DNA of 53,196 nucleotides from Pseudomonas pharyngis. Lineage in GTDB: Bacteria > Pseudomonadota > Gammaproteobacteria > Pseudomonadales > Pseudomonadaceae. Where the stretch lies: the NCBI RefSeq assembly GCF_021602345.1, contig NZ_BQID01000024.1:1-53196 (forward strand), given 5' to 3'. The position numbers were made by a program, and so were the translations under genes. Below the pieces are notes generated by a model, which was not told the origin of the DNA, made no database searches, and saw only the letters and a program-made list of their open reading frames with translations. Shown one piece after another: positions 45,651 to 53,196 of the stretch. Each line of letters begins with the position of its first letter. The first letter of the stretch is position 1.

Positions 45651-46265
45651 ATGACCCTCTCGCTCGACCTGTTGCTGGGCTTCGCCCTGTTTGCCCTTGT
45701 CACCTCGATCACACCGGGGCCGAACAACACCATGTTGCTGGCATCGGGCGTGAACTTCGGTTTCAACCGCACCATCCCTCATATGCTTGGCATTACCTGC
45801 GGCTTCTTCGTGCTGGTGGTGGCGGTGGGTTTTGGCCTGGGCGCGGTATTCCAGACCTATCCGCTGCTTTATACGATCCTGCGTTATGTCGGCGCGGCGT
45901 ACTTGCTGTACCTGGCATGGAAAATCGCTCACTCCGGCCCGGTCGGCGACAGCGAGCAGGGCGAGGCGAAACCGATCAGCTATCTCGGCGCGGCAGCCTT
46001 CCAGTGGGTCAACCCCAAGGCGTGGATCATGGCCATTGGTGCCATCAGCACCTACACGCCGATGCAGGGCTATTTCACCAACGTGATCGTGATTGCGGCG
46101 GTGTTCGCCATCATCAACCTGCCGAGCGTCGGCGTCTGGGCGGCGTGCGGGGCCTTGCTGCGCAACGTGCTCAAGGATCGCCGCTGGTTGCGGCTGTTCA
46201 ACTGGGGCATGGCAGCGCTGCTGGTGATTTCGCTGTATCCGTTACTCCTTGAAAGCTTTAGCTGA
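45651..46265 (+). CDS. LysE/RhtB-family amino-acid exporter
   Basis: A 204-residue inner-membrane protein with about six helices and the LysE signature FALVTSITPGPNNTMLLASGVNFGF near the N-terminus, followed by PHMLGITCGFFVLVVAVGFGLG and later FQWVNPKAWIMAIGA. Family members export lysine, threonine, homoserine or other amino acids. The start at ATG 45651 has no strong ribosome site nearby. It stands alone on the plus strand between a lipoprotein gene and the cysteine desulfurase gene. The specific substrate cannot be told. Confidence 0.88.
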   Translation: MTLSLDLLLGFALFALVTSITPGPNNTMLLASGVNFGFNRTIPHMLGITCGFFVLVVAVGFGLGAVFQTYPLLYTILRYVGAAYLLYLAWKIAHSGPVGDSEQGEAKPISYLGAAAFQWVNPKAWIMAIGAISTYTPMQGYFTNVIVIAAVFAIINLPSVGVWAACGALLRNVLKDRRWLRLFNWGMAALLVISLYPLLLESFS

Positions 46266-46392
46266 CGCAGCGCTACAACCGCCGGCCCGATGCCTGTTAA
46301 AGTCGCGTTCAGGAGCGTTCCTACGCACTTTTAAATGAAGTTGTTCTTCTTTAACAGCCTCCGATCAGGTATTGATGACGCTCTCGAACCCG

Positions 46393-46415
46393 GACGCAGC
46401 TCACAAGGCTGCGTC
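46393..46415 (+). other. Stem-loop upstream of the cysteine desulfurase gene
   Basis: GACGCAGC (46393-46400) and GCTGCGTC (46408-46415) form an 8-bp stem with a 7-base loop about 57 bases before the start codon. No T run follows, so a terminator for the LysE gene is only possible. The 206-base gap otherwise shows no gene. Confidence 0.4.
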
Positions 46416-46471
46416 GTGCCGTTTGCAGACACGAGCCTCCTGATCCCGGAACACGCTCTGCGAGTCTTTTT

Positions 46472-47638
46472 ATGAACACACGTCCGCTGTATTTCGATTA
46501 CGCCGCCACCACCCCGGTGGACGAGCGGGTCATCCAGGTGATGATCGAGTGTCTGGGTTTCAACGGTAATTTCGGCAACCCGGCTTCCAGTTCCCACGCC
46601 TTCGGCCAGCAGGCCCGGCAAGCGGTGGAGAACGCTCGCCGGCAAGTCGCCGAACTGGTCGGCGCCCAGGCGCAGCAGATCGTCTGGACCTCCGGCGCCA
46701 CCGAATCCAACAACCTTGCACTGAAAGGCGTGGCCCAGGCCCGTGGTATGTCCGGCGGGCACATCATCACCAGTCAGATCGAACACAAGGCTATCCTCGA
46801 TACCGCCCGGCAATTACAGGATGCCGGTGTCGCCGTGACCTATCTGGTGCCCGACGCCGAAGGCCTGATCACCGCGCAAGCGGTCAGCGAAGCGATGCGT
46901 GAAGACACCTTTCTGGTGTCGCTGATGCTGGTCAACAACGAACTCGGTACCGTCAACGACATCCCGGCCATCGGCGAAGTGGTGCGTGGGCGCGGGGCGT
47001 TGTTCCACGTCGATGCGGCCCAGGGCGCCGGCAAGGTCGTGATCGATCTGGCGCAATGGCCGGTCGATCTGATGTCGTTTTCGGCGCACAAACTCTACGG
47101 GCCCAAAGGCATCGGTGCGCTGTACGTCGGCCCGCGTGCGCAACAGCGTTTGCAGGCGCAGATTCACGGTGGTGGGCACGAGGGCGGCTTGCGTTCCGGT
47201 ACGCTGGCGACTCACCAGATTGCTGCCATGGGCTCGGCGTTTGCCCTGGCCGCCGAGGCTTTCGATGACGAGAAAAAGACCATCGTCGCGCTGCGCGAGC
47301 GACTGCTCGAACAACTCTTGAGCCTGCCCGGCGTGCGCCTTAACGGCAGCAGCACCCAACGTATCCCGCACACCTTGAGCCTGACCTTCAGCGAAGGCGA
47401 GTTCAACCCGGTGGCGCTGAGCCATTCGATCGCGTTTTCCGCGACTTCGGCCTGCAATTCCGCCAGCAACGCGCCGTCCCACGTCTTGCTGGCATTGGGG
47501 CATGACGCGCACCTGGCCGGCCGTACCATTCGCCTGAGCCTCGGCCGTTTCACCACCGCCGAGGACATCGACAAGGCTGTAGAACTGATCAAGACCGCCT
47601 GCGCCAGTGCTCCGGCATTCTGGGCGACAGGACTTTAA
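46472..47638 (+). CDS. IscS-like cysteine desulfurase
   Basis: A 388-residue PLP enzyme that takes sulfur from cysteine as a protein persulfide, giving alanine. Landmarks: [11 protein letters not shown] at the start, [29 protein letters not shown] lysine K207 ([17 protein letters not shown]) and the catalytic loop around C328 ([21 protein letters not shown]), the same position as Cys328 of E. coli IscS. It is not next to iscU, iscA or iscR, so it is a paralogue outside the isc operon, possibly for thiamine, molybdopterin or tRNA sulfur. The ribosome site before ATG 46472 is weak. Confidence 0.93.
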   Translation: MNTRPLYFDYAATTPVDERVIQVMIECLGFNGNFGNPASSSHAFGQQARQAVENARRQVAELVGAQAQQIVWTSGATESNNLALKGVAQARGMSGGHIITSQIEHKAILDTARQLQDAGVAVTYLVPDAEGLITAQAVSEAMREDTFLVSLMLVNNELGTVNDIPAIGEVVRGRGALFHVDAAQGAGKVVIDLAQWPVDLMSFSAHKLYGPKGIGALYVGPRAQQRLQAQIHGGGHEGGLRSGTLATHQIAAMGSAFALAAEAFDDEKKTIVALRERLLEQLLSLPGVRLNGSSTQRIPHTLSLTFSEGEFNPVALSHSIAFSATSACNSASNAPSHVLLALGHDAHLAGRTIRLSLGRFTTAEDIDKAVELIKTACASAPAFWATGL

Positions 47639-47693
47639 CCAGCCGACCTGACGGCTACGAACAATAACGATGCAGTGATTGGCAGGAGACATG

Positions 47694-49502
47694 ATGAGTA
47701 CCCAGACTTTGACCGAAGGAACGGTTCCCCAGCGCCTCGCGCACACCCGTGAATTGATGCGTCGCGAAGGTATCCATGCGTTGCTGGTGCCGTCCGCCGA
47801 CCCGCACCTGTCGGAATACTTGCCGGGTTACTGGCAGGGCCGGCAATGGCTGTCGGGGTTCCATGGCTCGGTCGGCACGTTGATTGTCACCAACGATTTC
47901 GCCGGGGTCTGGGCTGACAGCCGTTACTGGGAACAGGCGACCAAGGAACTCAAGGGCAGCGGTATCGAACTGGTGAAACTGCAACCGGGTCAGCCGAGCC
48001 CGCTGGACTGGCTGGCCGAGCAGACGCCGGAAGGTGGCGTGGTCGCGGTCGATGGTGCGGTGATGGCCGTCGCGTCGGCACGTACGCTGGGCAGCAAGCT
48101 CGAAGCCCGGGGCGCCAGTCTGCGTACCGACATCGACTTGTTGAAGGAAGTCTGGAGTGATCGCCCGGCGCTGCCGAACGCGCCGATCTACCAGCACCTG
48201 CCACCGCAGGCGACTGTCAGCCGTGGCGAGAAACTCGGCAAACTGCGCGAGACTTTGCAGGAACGCGGTGCCGACTGGCACTTCATTGCCACCCTCGACG
48301 ATATCGCCTGGCTGTTCAACCTGCGCGGCGGCGATGTGTCGTTCAACCCGGTATTCGTTTCCTTCTCGCTGATCAGCCAGCAACAAGCCACGCTTTTTGT
48401 GGCACTGAGCAAGGTCGATGCTGAGCTGCGCGCAGTGCTGGAAAAAGACGGCGTGGTCCTGCGCGATTACAGCGAAGTCGCTGACGCCTTGCGGGCGATC
48501 CCGAGTGGCGCGAGCCTGCTGGTGGATCCGGCGCGGGTCACCAGCGGTCTGCTGGATAACCTCGACACTGGCGTGAAACTGGTCGAAGGCCTGAACCCGA
48601 CCACACTGGCCAAGTCGCAGAAGAGCCTGGCGGACGCCGCACACATCCGTCAGGCGATGGAGCAGGACGGCGCGGCGCTGTGCGAGTTTTTCACCTGGCT
48701 GGATTCGGCCTGGGGTCGTGAGCGCATTACCGAACTGACCATCGACGAAAAACTCACCGCCGCCCGGGAGCGTCGCCCGGATTATGTGTCGCTGAGTTTC
48801 AACACCATCGCTGCGTTCAACGCCAATGGTGCGATGCCGCACTACCACGCCACTCCGGAAGAACACGCAGTGATCGAGGGTGACGGCTTGCTGCTGATTG
48901 ATTCCGGTGGCCAATACCTGGGCGGTACCACCGACATTACGCGGATGGTGGCGGTCGGTACGCCGAGTGAAGAGCAGAAACGTGACTGCACTCGGGTGTT
49001 GAAGGGCGTGATCGCCTTGTCCCGCGCGCATTTCCCGAAAGGCATTCTGTCGCCGTTACTGGATGCGATTGCCCGTGCGCCGATCTGGGCCGAAAACGTG
49101 GACTACGGTCACGGCACCGGTCACGGCGTGGGCTACTTCCTCAACGTGCATGAAGGTCCGCAGGTGATCGCCTATCAGGCGGCGCCGGCGCCACAAACCG
49201 CTATGCAGCCTGGAATGATCACCTCCATCGAGCCGGGCACTTATCGTCCGGGCCGCTGGGGTGTGCGGATCGAGAACCTGGCGATGAACGTTGAAGCGGG
49301 AAGCAGTGAGTTCGGCGAATTCCTCAAGTTCGAAACCCTGACCCTGTGCCCGATCGACACTCGCTGCCTGGAGCCCTCGTTGCTGACGCAGGAAGAGAGG
49401 CAGTGGTTCAACGCCTATCACGCCGAAGTGCGCGAGCGCCTGAGCCCGTTGCTTGATGGCGCGGCGCTGGATTGGTTGAACACCCGTACTGCCGCTATTT
49501 AA
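47694..49502 (+). CDS. Aminopeptidase P family metallopeptidase (M24B)
   Basis: A 602-residue cytoplasmic Xaa-Pro aminopeptidase of the large three-domain type, with two N-terminal creatinase-like domains (to about residue 310) and a C-terminal catalytic domain. Metal ligands are visible: Asp in LLLIDSGGQYLGGTTDITRMV (two Asp), His in YGHGTGHGVGYFLNVHEGP, Glu in TSIEPGTY and Glu in VRIENLAMNV. It removes N-terminal residues before proline. The start is ATG 47694 (MSTQTLTEG) with AGGAG 5 bases upstream; the ATG at 47691 is too close to the ribosome site. It follows the cysteine desulfurase after 55 bases, with no obvious functional link. Confidence 0.92.
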   Translation: MSTQTLTEGTVPQRLAHTRELMRREGIHALLVPSADPHLSEYLPGYWQGRQWLSGFHGSVGTLIVTNDFAGVWADSRYWEQATKELKGSGIELVKLQPGQPSPLDWLAEQTPEGGVVAVDGAVMAVASARTLGSKLEARGASLRTDIDLLKEVWSDRPALPNAPIYQHLPPQATVSRGEKLGKLRETLQERGADWHFIATLDDIAWLFNLRGGDVSFNPVFVSFSLISQQQATLFVALSKVDAELRAVLEKDGVVLRDYSEVADALRAIPSGASLLVDPARVTSGLLDNLDTGVKLVEGLNPTTLAKSQKSLADAAHIRQAMEQDGAALCEFFTWLDSAWGRERITELTIDEKLTAARERRPDYVSLSFNTIAAFNANGAMPHYHATPEEHAVIEGDGLLLIDSGGQYLGGTTDITRMVAVGTPSEEQKRDCTRVLKGVIALSRAHFPKGILSPLLDAIARAPIWAENVDYGHGTGHGVGYFLNVHEGPQVIAYQAAPAPQTAMQPGMITSIEPGTYRPGRWGVRIENLAMNVEAGSSEFGEFLKFETLTLCPIDTRCLEPSLLTQEERQWFNAYHAEVRERLSPLLDGAALDWLNTRTAAI

Positions 49503-49578
49503 CAGGTTGAAGCTCGGGCGCTGCGGCCAGCGCCTGGGTTATGAAGTCGACAAACGCGTTGACCCAGGCGGACTGGTG
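49495..49578 (-). pseudogene. Possible 3' remnant of a LysR-type regulator gene
   Basis: The minus strand, ending in a TAG stop at 49495-49497, reads HQSAWVNAFVDFITQALAAAP and then ELQPVK. This resembles the extreme C-terminus of LysR-type regulators (a VRAFVDFL-type helix). The frame has no matching upstream part, because the HCCA isomerase gene takes over in a different frame from 49592. The remnant also overlaps the last bases of the aminopeptidase gene on the other strand. It may mark a deletion or rearrangement that removed a regulator. Confidence 0.4.
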
Positions 49579-49591
49579 TGGTTGTGGAGAT

Positions 49592-50182
49592 TTAGCGCAG
49601 GGCTTCCACAACGAAGTCGAGCCGGTCCTGACCGAAGAACAACTGATTGTCGATGAACATGCTCGGCGCACCGAAGACGCCACGCTTCACGGCGGTTTCG
49701 GTGTTGTCCTTGAGCGTAGCCTTGACCGCTTCATCGTTGGTCAACGCCAGTACTTCTTCAGGATTGAAGCCATGTTCGGTCAGCACGGCGGCAACTGTTG
49801 CCGGCTCATCGAGGGCGCGGCCTTCAACCCACAGCGCTTTGAACAGGCAATCGATGAATGCCAGGAAGCGATCCGGATAACGCAGTTGAATGCCTGTGAC
49901 CGCGCGCATCAACATCAGGGTATTGATCGGGAAATGCGGGTTGAATTTCAGGGGCACGCCGTAGCGTTTGGCGTAGCGGTCCAGGTCCTGAAACATGTAA
50001 CGACCCTTGGCCGGGATCATTGCCGGCGACGCGTTGCCGGTGGCTTTGAAGACGCCGCCCAGCAATAACGGAATGTAGATCAACTGGCTGCCGGTTTCAG
50101 CGCAGATTTTCGGCAGTTGGGTATACGCCAGGTAGGTGGCGGGGCTGCCGAGATCAAAATAGAACTCCACGGTTTTGCTCAT
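49592..50182 (-). CDS. HCCA isomerase / DsbA-like (kappa GST) protein
   Basis: A 196-residue protein of the 2-hydroxychromene-2-carboxylate isomerase family: FYFDLGSPATYLAYTQLPKI with the active-site Ser near residue 13, CLFKALWVEGRALDEPATVA, and KRGVFGAPSMFIDNQLFFGQDRLDFV. These glutathione-dependent enzymes isomerise HCCA in naphthalene breakdown or carry out related steps on aromatic or other compounds. No aromatic pathway genes are near, so the substrate is open. It follows the SDR gene by 33 bases on the same strand and is most likely co-transcribed under the TetR regulator. Confidence 0.88.
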   Translation of the reverse strand: MSKTVEFYFDLGSPATYLAYTQLPKICAETGSQLIYIPLLLGGVFKATGNASPAMIPAKGRYMFQDLDRYAKRYGVPLKFNPHFPINTLMLMRAVTGIQLRYPDRFLAFIDCLFKALWVEGRALDEPATVAAVLTEHGFNPEEVLALTNDEAVKATLKDNTETAVKRGVFGAPSMFIDNQLFFGQDRLDFVVEALR

Positions 50183-50215
50183 GTTCGCTGCACTCTGTTT
50201 TTGTTCTTGGTGGGA

Positions 50216-50944
50216 TTACCAGCGTTCGTTCCACGGGCGCAGATCCAGCTCGAACGTCCAGGCGTCCCGTGGCTGGCTATGCAGATACCAGTAGTTCTCG
50301 GCAATGTGTTCGGGGTCGAGGATACCGTCCTGATCTTTGGTGGCATATTTGTCAGGGAAGTTGTCGCGGATGAAATCGGTATCGATGGCACCGTCGACCA
50401 CAACGTGGGCGACATGAATGTTCATCGGGCCGAGCTCTCTGGCCATGCTTTGTGCCAGAGCCCGGATACCGTGCTTGGCTCCCGCGAATGCGGCAAAACC
50501 CGAGGCGCCCCGCAGACCAGCGGTGGCACCCGTAAACAGGATCGTGCCGCGACGGCGGGTCACCATCCGTTTGGCGACTTCCCGGGCATTGAGAAACCCG
50601 GAGAAACAGGCCATCTCCCAGATCTTGAAATACTTGCGAGCGGTTTCTTCAAGAATGCTGCAGGGCACGTTGGCGCCGATGTTGAAAACGAATGCTTCAA
50701 TCGGTCCGAGGCGGGTTTCGATATCTTCAATCAGCGCAATTACGTCTTCTTCCTTGCGCGCATCGCAGGCAAAACCGTGGGCTTCACCGCCGTCCATCTG
50801 AATGGCTTCCACCAAGGGCTGTAATTTGTCGGCGCTGCGCCGCGTGACGCAAGCGATGAAACCTTCTTTGGCAAACCGCCTAGCAATGGCGCCGCCCGTG
50901 GCGTCACCTGCGCCGACAACCAACACGACCTTCTTGTTATTCAT
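50216..50944 (-). CDS. Atypical short-chain dehydrogenase/reductase-like protein
   Basis: A 242-residue Rossmann protein of the SDR family. The cofactor motif GAGDATGGAIARRFAKEG (a TGxxxGxG variant) and the CDARKEEDV and NIGAN segments are present, but the catalytic motif is changed. Where SDRs have Ser it reads ILFTGATAGLRG (Ala at the Ser position), and where they have YxxxK it reads FAGAK (Phe for Tyr; Lys kept). It may therefore use another mechanism, bind cofactor without classic SDR chemistry, or act on an unusual substrate. It is divergent from a TetR gene and upstream of the HCCA isomerase gene. Confidence 0.85.
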   Translation of the reverse strand: MNNKKVVLVVGAGDATGGAIARRFAKEGFIACVTRRSADKLQPLVEAIQMDGGEAHGFACDARKEEDVIALIEDIETRLGPIEAFVFNIGANVPCSILEETARKYFKIWEMACFSGFLNAREVAKRMVTRRRGTILFTGATAGLRGASGFAAFAGAKHGIRALAQSMARELGPMNIHVAHVVVDGAIDTDFIRDNFPDKYATKDQDGILDPEHIAENYWYLHSQPRDAWTFELDLRPWNERW

Positions 50945-50962
50945 GGGTGGATCCCTTTAGTA

Positions 50963-50987
50963 AACGATCGTTAAGTGAACGAACGTT
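50963..50987. promoter_or_regulatory. TetR operator between the SDR and TetR genes
   Basis: AACGATCGTT (50963-50972, a perfect palindrome) and AACGAACGTT (50978-50987, one mismatched pair) repeat with a 15-base period in the 90-base divergent gap. The geometry fits a TetR dimer pair repressing both genes. Confidence 0.7.
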
Positions 50988-51034
50988 ATGCTAGGATTTG
51001 CTCAGCGTCAAGGCACTCAATGTGAGGACAGAAC

Positions 51035-51604
51035 ATGCGGTATTCCGCCGGTCATAAGCTGGAAACCAAAGAAAAGCTCCTGCAAAGCAGCTCGTTGTCT
51101 GCGAAAAAAAATGGGTTTTCATCAATGGGCGTCGATGGTCTGATGAAGGCGATCGGCCTGAGTGGGGCGGCGTTTTACAGCCACTTCTCGTCCAAGGATG
51201 CTCTGTTCGCGGCTATCGTCGAGCGCGAGTTATGCCAGAGTCTGGAGCGGTTGGGCGGGCAGGGTGCGCAGGATCGCGAACGGCTGGAGCGGTGCCTGAA
51301 GCTGTATCTGAAAATGGCTCATGTCGAGCAGCCTGAACTGGGCTGTGCATTACCGGCTCTGGGCGCCGAGATTGCGCGGTCGGACGTCGTTGTGCGGGAA
51401 CAGGCTGAGCTGTGGATTTGCAAGCTTCAGGAGAGTTGGGCGCAAATTCTGGAAAGTGACAGCCTGGCCTGGGCAATTCTGTCGCAATGCGTCGGGGCAC
51501 TGGTGGTGTCGCGTATGCTGGCGTCGCCCAGGATTCAGCAGCGGGTGCTGGATTCCTGTCGTGAAGAGATCGGGATCCAGCTCGCCGCTTCGCGAACGCA
51601 GTAG
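51035..51604 (+). CDS. TetR-family regulator of the SDR-HCCA operon
   Basis: A 189-residue TetR-family protein. The helix-turn-helix near residues 10-55 reads TKEKLLQSSSLSAKKNGFSSMGVDGLMKAIGLSGAAFYSHFSSKDALFAAIV. The ligand domain follows. The start is ATG 51035 with GAGGA 6 bases upstream. It is divergent from the SDR gene, with a palindromic operator between them, so autorepression and control of the SDR/HCCA-isomerase operon are likely. The effector is unknown. Confidence 0.85.
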   Translation: MRYSAGHKLETKEKLLQSSSLSAKKNGFSSMGVDGLMKAIGLSGAAFYSHFSSKDALFAAIVERELCQSLERLGGQGAQDRERLERCLKLYLKMAHVEQPELGCALPALGAEIARSDVVVREQAELWICKLQESWAQILESDSLAWAILSQCVGALVVSRMLASPRIQQRVLDSCREEIGIQLAASRTQ

Positions 51605-51614
51605 GGGCGATGAT

Positions 51615-51896
51615 TTATTTGCAGATGACGATCATGCTGCGGCTGGTATAGCCGGCGGGGTTGAGGCCAAAGGGATAATCACCTGGCTCTTCTACGGTGT
51701 CGCCAGATTTTGCAATGACCTTGTAGCCCTTCGGCGCGCAAGAGTTCGCGGCGCTGGCGTAGCACTTGTCCCAAGAGGAGGACAACCCCGAACAGTTGAT
51801 GTGCAGCCCTTTCTTGCCGTGTTTTACGTGGGTCTTCGACGTCGCCGCGCAGCCCGCAACGGCGAGTATGGCGATCAGTATCAAAATTCGTTTCAT
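51615..51896 (-). CDS. Small Cys-rich lipoprotein
   Basis: A 93-residue lipoprotein: signal MKRILILIAILAVAGC with lipobox VAGC, then a compact domain with several Cys (HINCSGLSSSWDKCYASAANSCAPKGYKVIAKSGD and a final VICK). The spaced Cys residues suggest disulfides in the periplasm. Proteins with this C-SGL-SW-KCY-A-C pattern are common in Pseudomonas and of unknown function. The start is ATG 51896, 5 bases after AAGGA. An ATG two codons upstream overlaps that site. Confidence 0.8.
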   Translation of the reverse strand: MKRILILIAILAVAGCAATSKTHVKHGKKGLHINCSGLSSSWDKCYASAANSCAPKGYKVIAKSGDTVEEPGDYPFGLNPAGYTSRSMIVICK

Positions 51897-52064
51897 TACC
51901 ATCCTTATGGCCGCCTCGAGTCTGACGCTCGGGTCTGCCTGTATGCGCTCTCGCTTGAAGCGTTCCGATATCCCTATCCGAAAAAATCCATGTCTGGCAT
52001 TGGGTTGCGAGGCTAAACATGGCCTAAATGAACGCCAATTGCCAGACCTTCGTAAAATCCTCTT

Positions 52065-52952
52065 TCAATCTGCCGCGATGGCGGGTTTAGAGGTGCTGCC
52101 CATCGTCATGGTTGCTCCTACGGAGGCCAGAATAATGCACAGGATCGCCATCCATTGTGACAAAGAGAGGTATTCCTGAAGGAAAAGCAGACCCGAGAGT
52201 GCGCCGAAGGCCGGTTCGATGCTCATAAGCGTGCCAAAGGTGCGGGCGGGCATGCGGGTGAGGGCGACCATTTCCAGTGTGTAGGGGAGAGCTGTGGAAA
52301 GGATCGCGACCCCGATAGCGATGGGGATCAATGCGGGTGTCAGCAGTGCGCTGCCGGCGTGGACGATGCCTATGGGGGCGACGAACAGAGCTGCGATCAT
52401 CACACCAAGTGCCGCAGTGGTCACGCCGTTATCTGCGCCGGCCTTCTGGCCAAACAGGATATACAACGCCCAGCACGCGCCGGCTCCCAGCGCATAACCT
52501 GCACCGACCAGATCGATACCCGTTGCCGTGGCGCCGGTCGGTATCAACAGCAACAAGCCGATGGCAGCCAGGGCAATCCAAAGAAAGTCGATCGCGCGAC
52601 GCGAGGCATAGATAGCGACTGCCAGCGGACCCGTGAACTCCAGCGCGACTGCGATGCCGAGCGGAACGGTGCGCAACGACATATAGAAAAGGAAGTTCAT
52701 GCCGCCTAGTGCCATCCCGTAGATAATCACTGTGCGCAGTGATTTGGCTGTCAGCTTCGCTCTCCAGGGTTTGAGCAATAACAGCATGATCACGCTGGCG
52801 AAGATCAGGCGAAGGGTAGTAGTACCTTGGGCTCCAACGATAGGGAACATGCTTTTGGCCAGCGAAGCGCCGGACTGGATTGATGCCATGGCTATTAATA
52901 GCAGGCCAACCGGGAACAGAGTTGAGGCAAGGCTGCGAGGTTGATCGTTCAT
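52065..52952 (-). CDS. RhtA-like EamA-family exporter
   Basis: A 295-residue inner-membrane protein with about ten helices in two EamA repeats, closest in look to RhtA (threonine/homoserine exporter): GASLAKSMFPIVGAQGTTTLRLIFASVIMLLL, ALEFTGPLAVAIYASRR and STALPYTLEMVALTRMPARTFGTLMSIEPAFGALSGLLFLQEYLS. It should export amino acids or related toxic metabolites. The start at ATG 52952 has only a weak ribosome site. It stands alone. The 168-base gap downstream of it holds only the promoter region of the small lipoprotein gene. Confidence 0.88.
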   Translation of the reverse strand: MNDQPRSLASTLFPVGLLLIAMASIQSGASLAKSMFPIVGAQGTTTLRLIFASVIMLLLLKPWRAKLTAKSLRTVIIYGMALGGMNFLFYMSLRTVPLGIAVALEFTGPLAVAIYASRRAIDFLWIALAAIGLLLLIPTGATATGIDLVGAGYALGAGACWALYILFGQKAGADNGVTTAALGVMIAALFVAPIGIVHAGSALLTPALIPIAIGVAILSTALPYTLEMVALTRMPARTFGTLMSIEPAFGALSGLLFLQEYLSLSQWMAILCIILASVGATMTMGSTSKPAIAAD

Positions 52953-53071
52953 TGCGTGGCATCATCCGAAGAGTAGCTGTTGTATTGGGCAATATAGTGC
53001 GCACTCGCCAAGCCCCCGTCTATAAAGAAGCGGTCTTTTTCCTTCTCTTGATAGGAAACTCAAATTAATGG

Positions 53072-53106
53072 TTGACGGCAGATTCTGAGTCTCTATAATT
53101 CGCCCC
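53072..53106 (+). promoter_or_regulatory. Strong stable-RNA-type promoter, probably of an rRNA operon
   Basis: TTGACG (53072-53077) and a perfect TATAAT (53094-53099) with a 16-base spacer are followed by the GC-rich discriminator TCGCCCC (53100-53106), typical of ribosomal RNA promoters under stringent control. An A/T-rich stretch just upstream could be an UP element. The 90 bases after it contain no convincing coding frame and look like an rRNA leader. The 16S gene itself would lie beyond the right edge, so this remains a prediction. Confidence 0.6.
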
Positions 53107-53196
53107 ACTTCCGGCGCAGTCGAAACGGAAAACTCCTTGAGATTCAATGAGTTAAGTAGGTTTCGATAGTGGATCGCTTCAGTTCATCGAAGCCTG

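Noticed and set aside
52962-53147. Short minus-strand frame near the right edge
   Set aside because: It crosses the strong promoter-like region, has no family features and no ribosome site.

Overview
The window is a chromosomal stretch from a Pseudomonas of the P. fluorescens group. The evidence is GC-rich DNA with strong Pseudomonas codon bias, a pyoverdine core locus (pvdYII, pvdS, pvdL, pvdH, mbtH, fpvGHJK-fpvCDEF) whose gene content and order match Pseudomonas closely, and promoters of the PvdS type. No tRNA, rRNA, CRISPR array, phage or insertion-sequence gene is visible. The only mobile-type DNA is one short hairpin repeat near 28.9 kb. All functions come from reading translated sequence and local motifs, without any database search.

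Layout. 1-2209: 5' part of an acyclic terpene utilisation gene (atuA-like, running off the left edge), with a divergent TetR regulator and a two-copy 16-bp dyad between them. 2301-3098: a periplasmic binding protein of unknown ligand. 3122-18207: pyoverdine part 1, with hydroxyornithine acetylase PvdYII, sigma factor PvdS behind a Fur-type promoter, and the 13-kb chromophore peptide synthetase PvdL. 18356-20822: an alpha/beta hydrolase and an AT-richer, Ig-repeat-like protein of unknown function. 20871-26378: a periplasmic thiol redox operon (dsbD, tlpA/dsbE-like, dsbG) divergent from a two-component system that looks like the copper-sensing DsbRS pair. 26486-35161: pyoverdine part 2, with an acetyltransferase, PvdH, the MbtH protein, and on the other strand the eight-gene fpvG-H-J-K-C-D-E-F operon for removing iron from ferripyoverdine in the periplasm.

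35413-44890 is mostly organosulfur and redox biology. It holds a haloacetate dehalogenase-like hydrolase, a VOC protein, an SfnB-MetI-MetQ operon, SoxR with a divergent monooxygenase behind a textbook SoxR promoter, and the sulfonate operon msuE-msuD-msuC-sfnR. Both sulfur operons carry GG-N10-GC promoters of the sigma-54 type, and the sigma-54 activator SfnR is encoded in one of them, so they probably form one sulfur-starvation regulon. 45280-52952 is mixed housekeeping and accessory content: two small lipoproteins, a LysE exporter, an extra IscS-like cysteine desulfurase, an aminopeptidase P, a TetR-controlled SDR/HCCA-isomerase operon, and an RhtA-like exporter. At the right edge a strong TTGACG/TATAAT promoter with a GC-rich discriminator suggests that a ribosomal RNA operon begins just beyond the window.

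The genes form three working units. Pyoverdine: Fur controls pvdS, PvdS controls pvdYII, pvdL, pvdH and mbtH, and the Fpv proteins recover iron. Thiol redox: DsbRS controls dsbDEG. Sulfur: sigma-54 and SfnR control sulfonate desulfonation and uptake. The least described items are the sigma-54 SfnB-MetI-MetQ operon without an ATPase gene, the Ig-repeat protein, the SDR lacking its catalytic Ser and Tyr, and a two-element regulatory dyad upstream of msuE.
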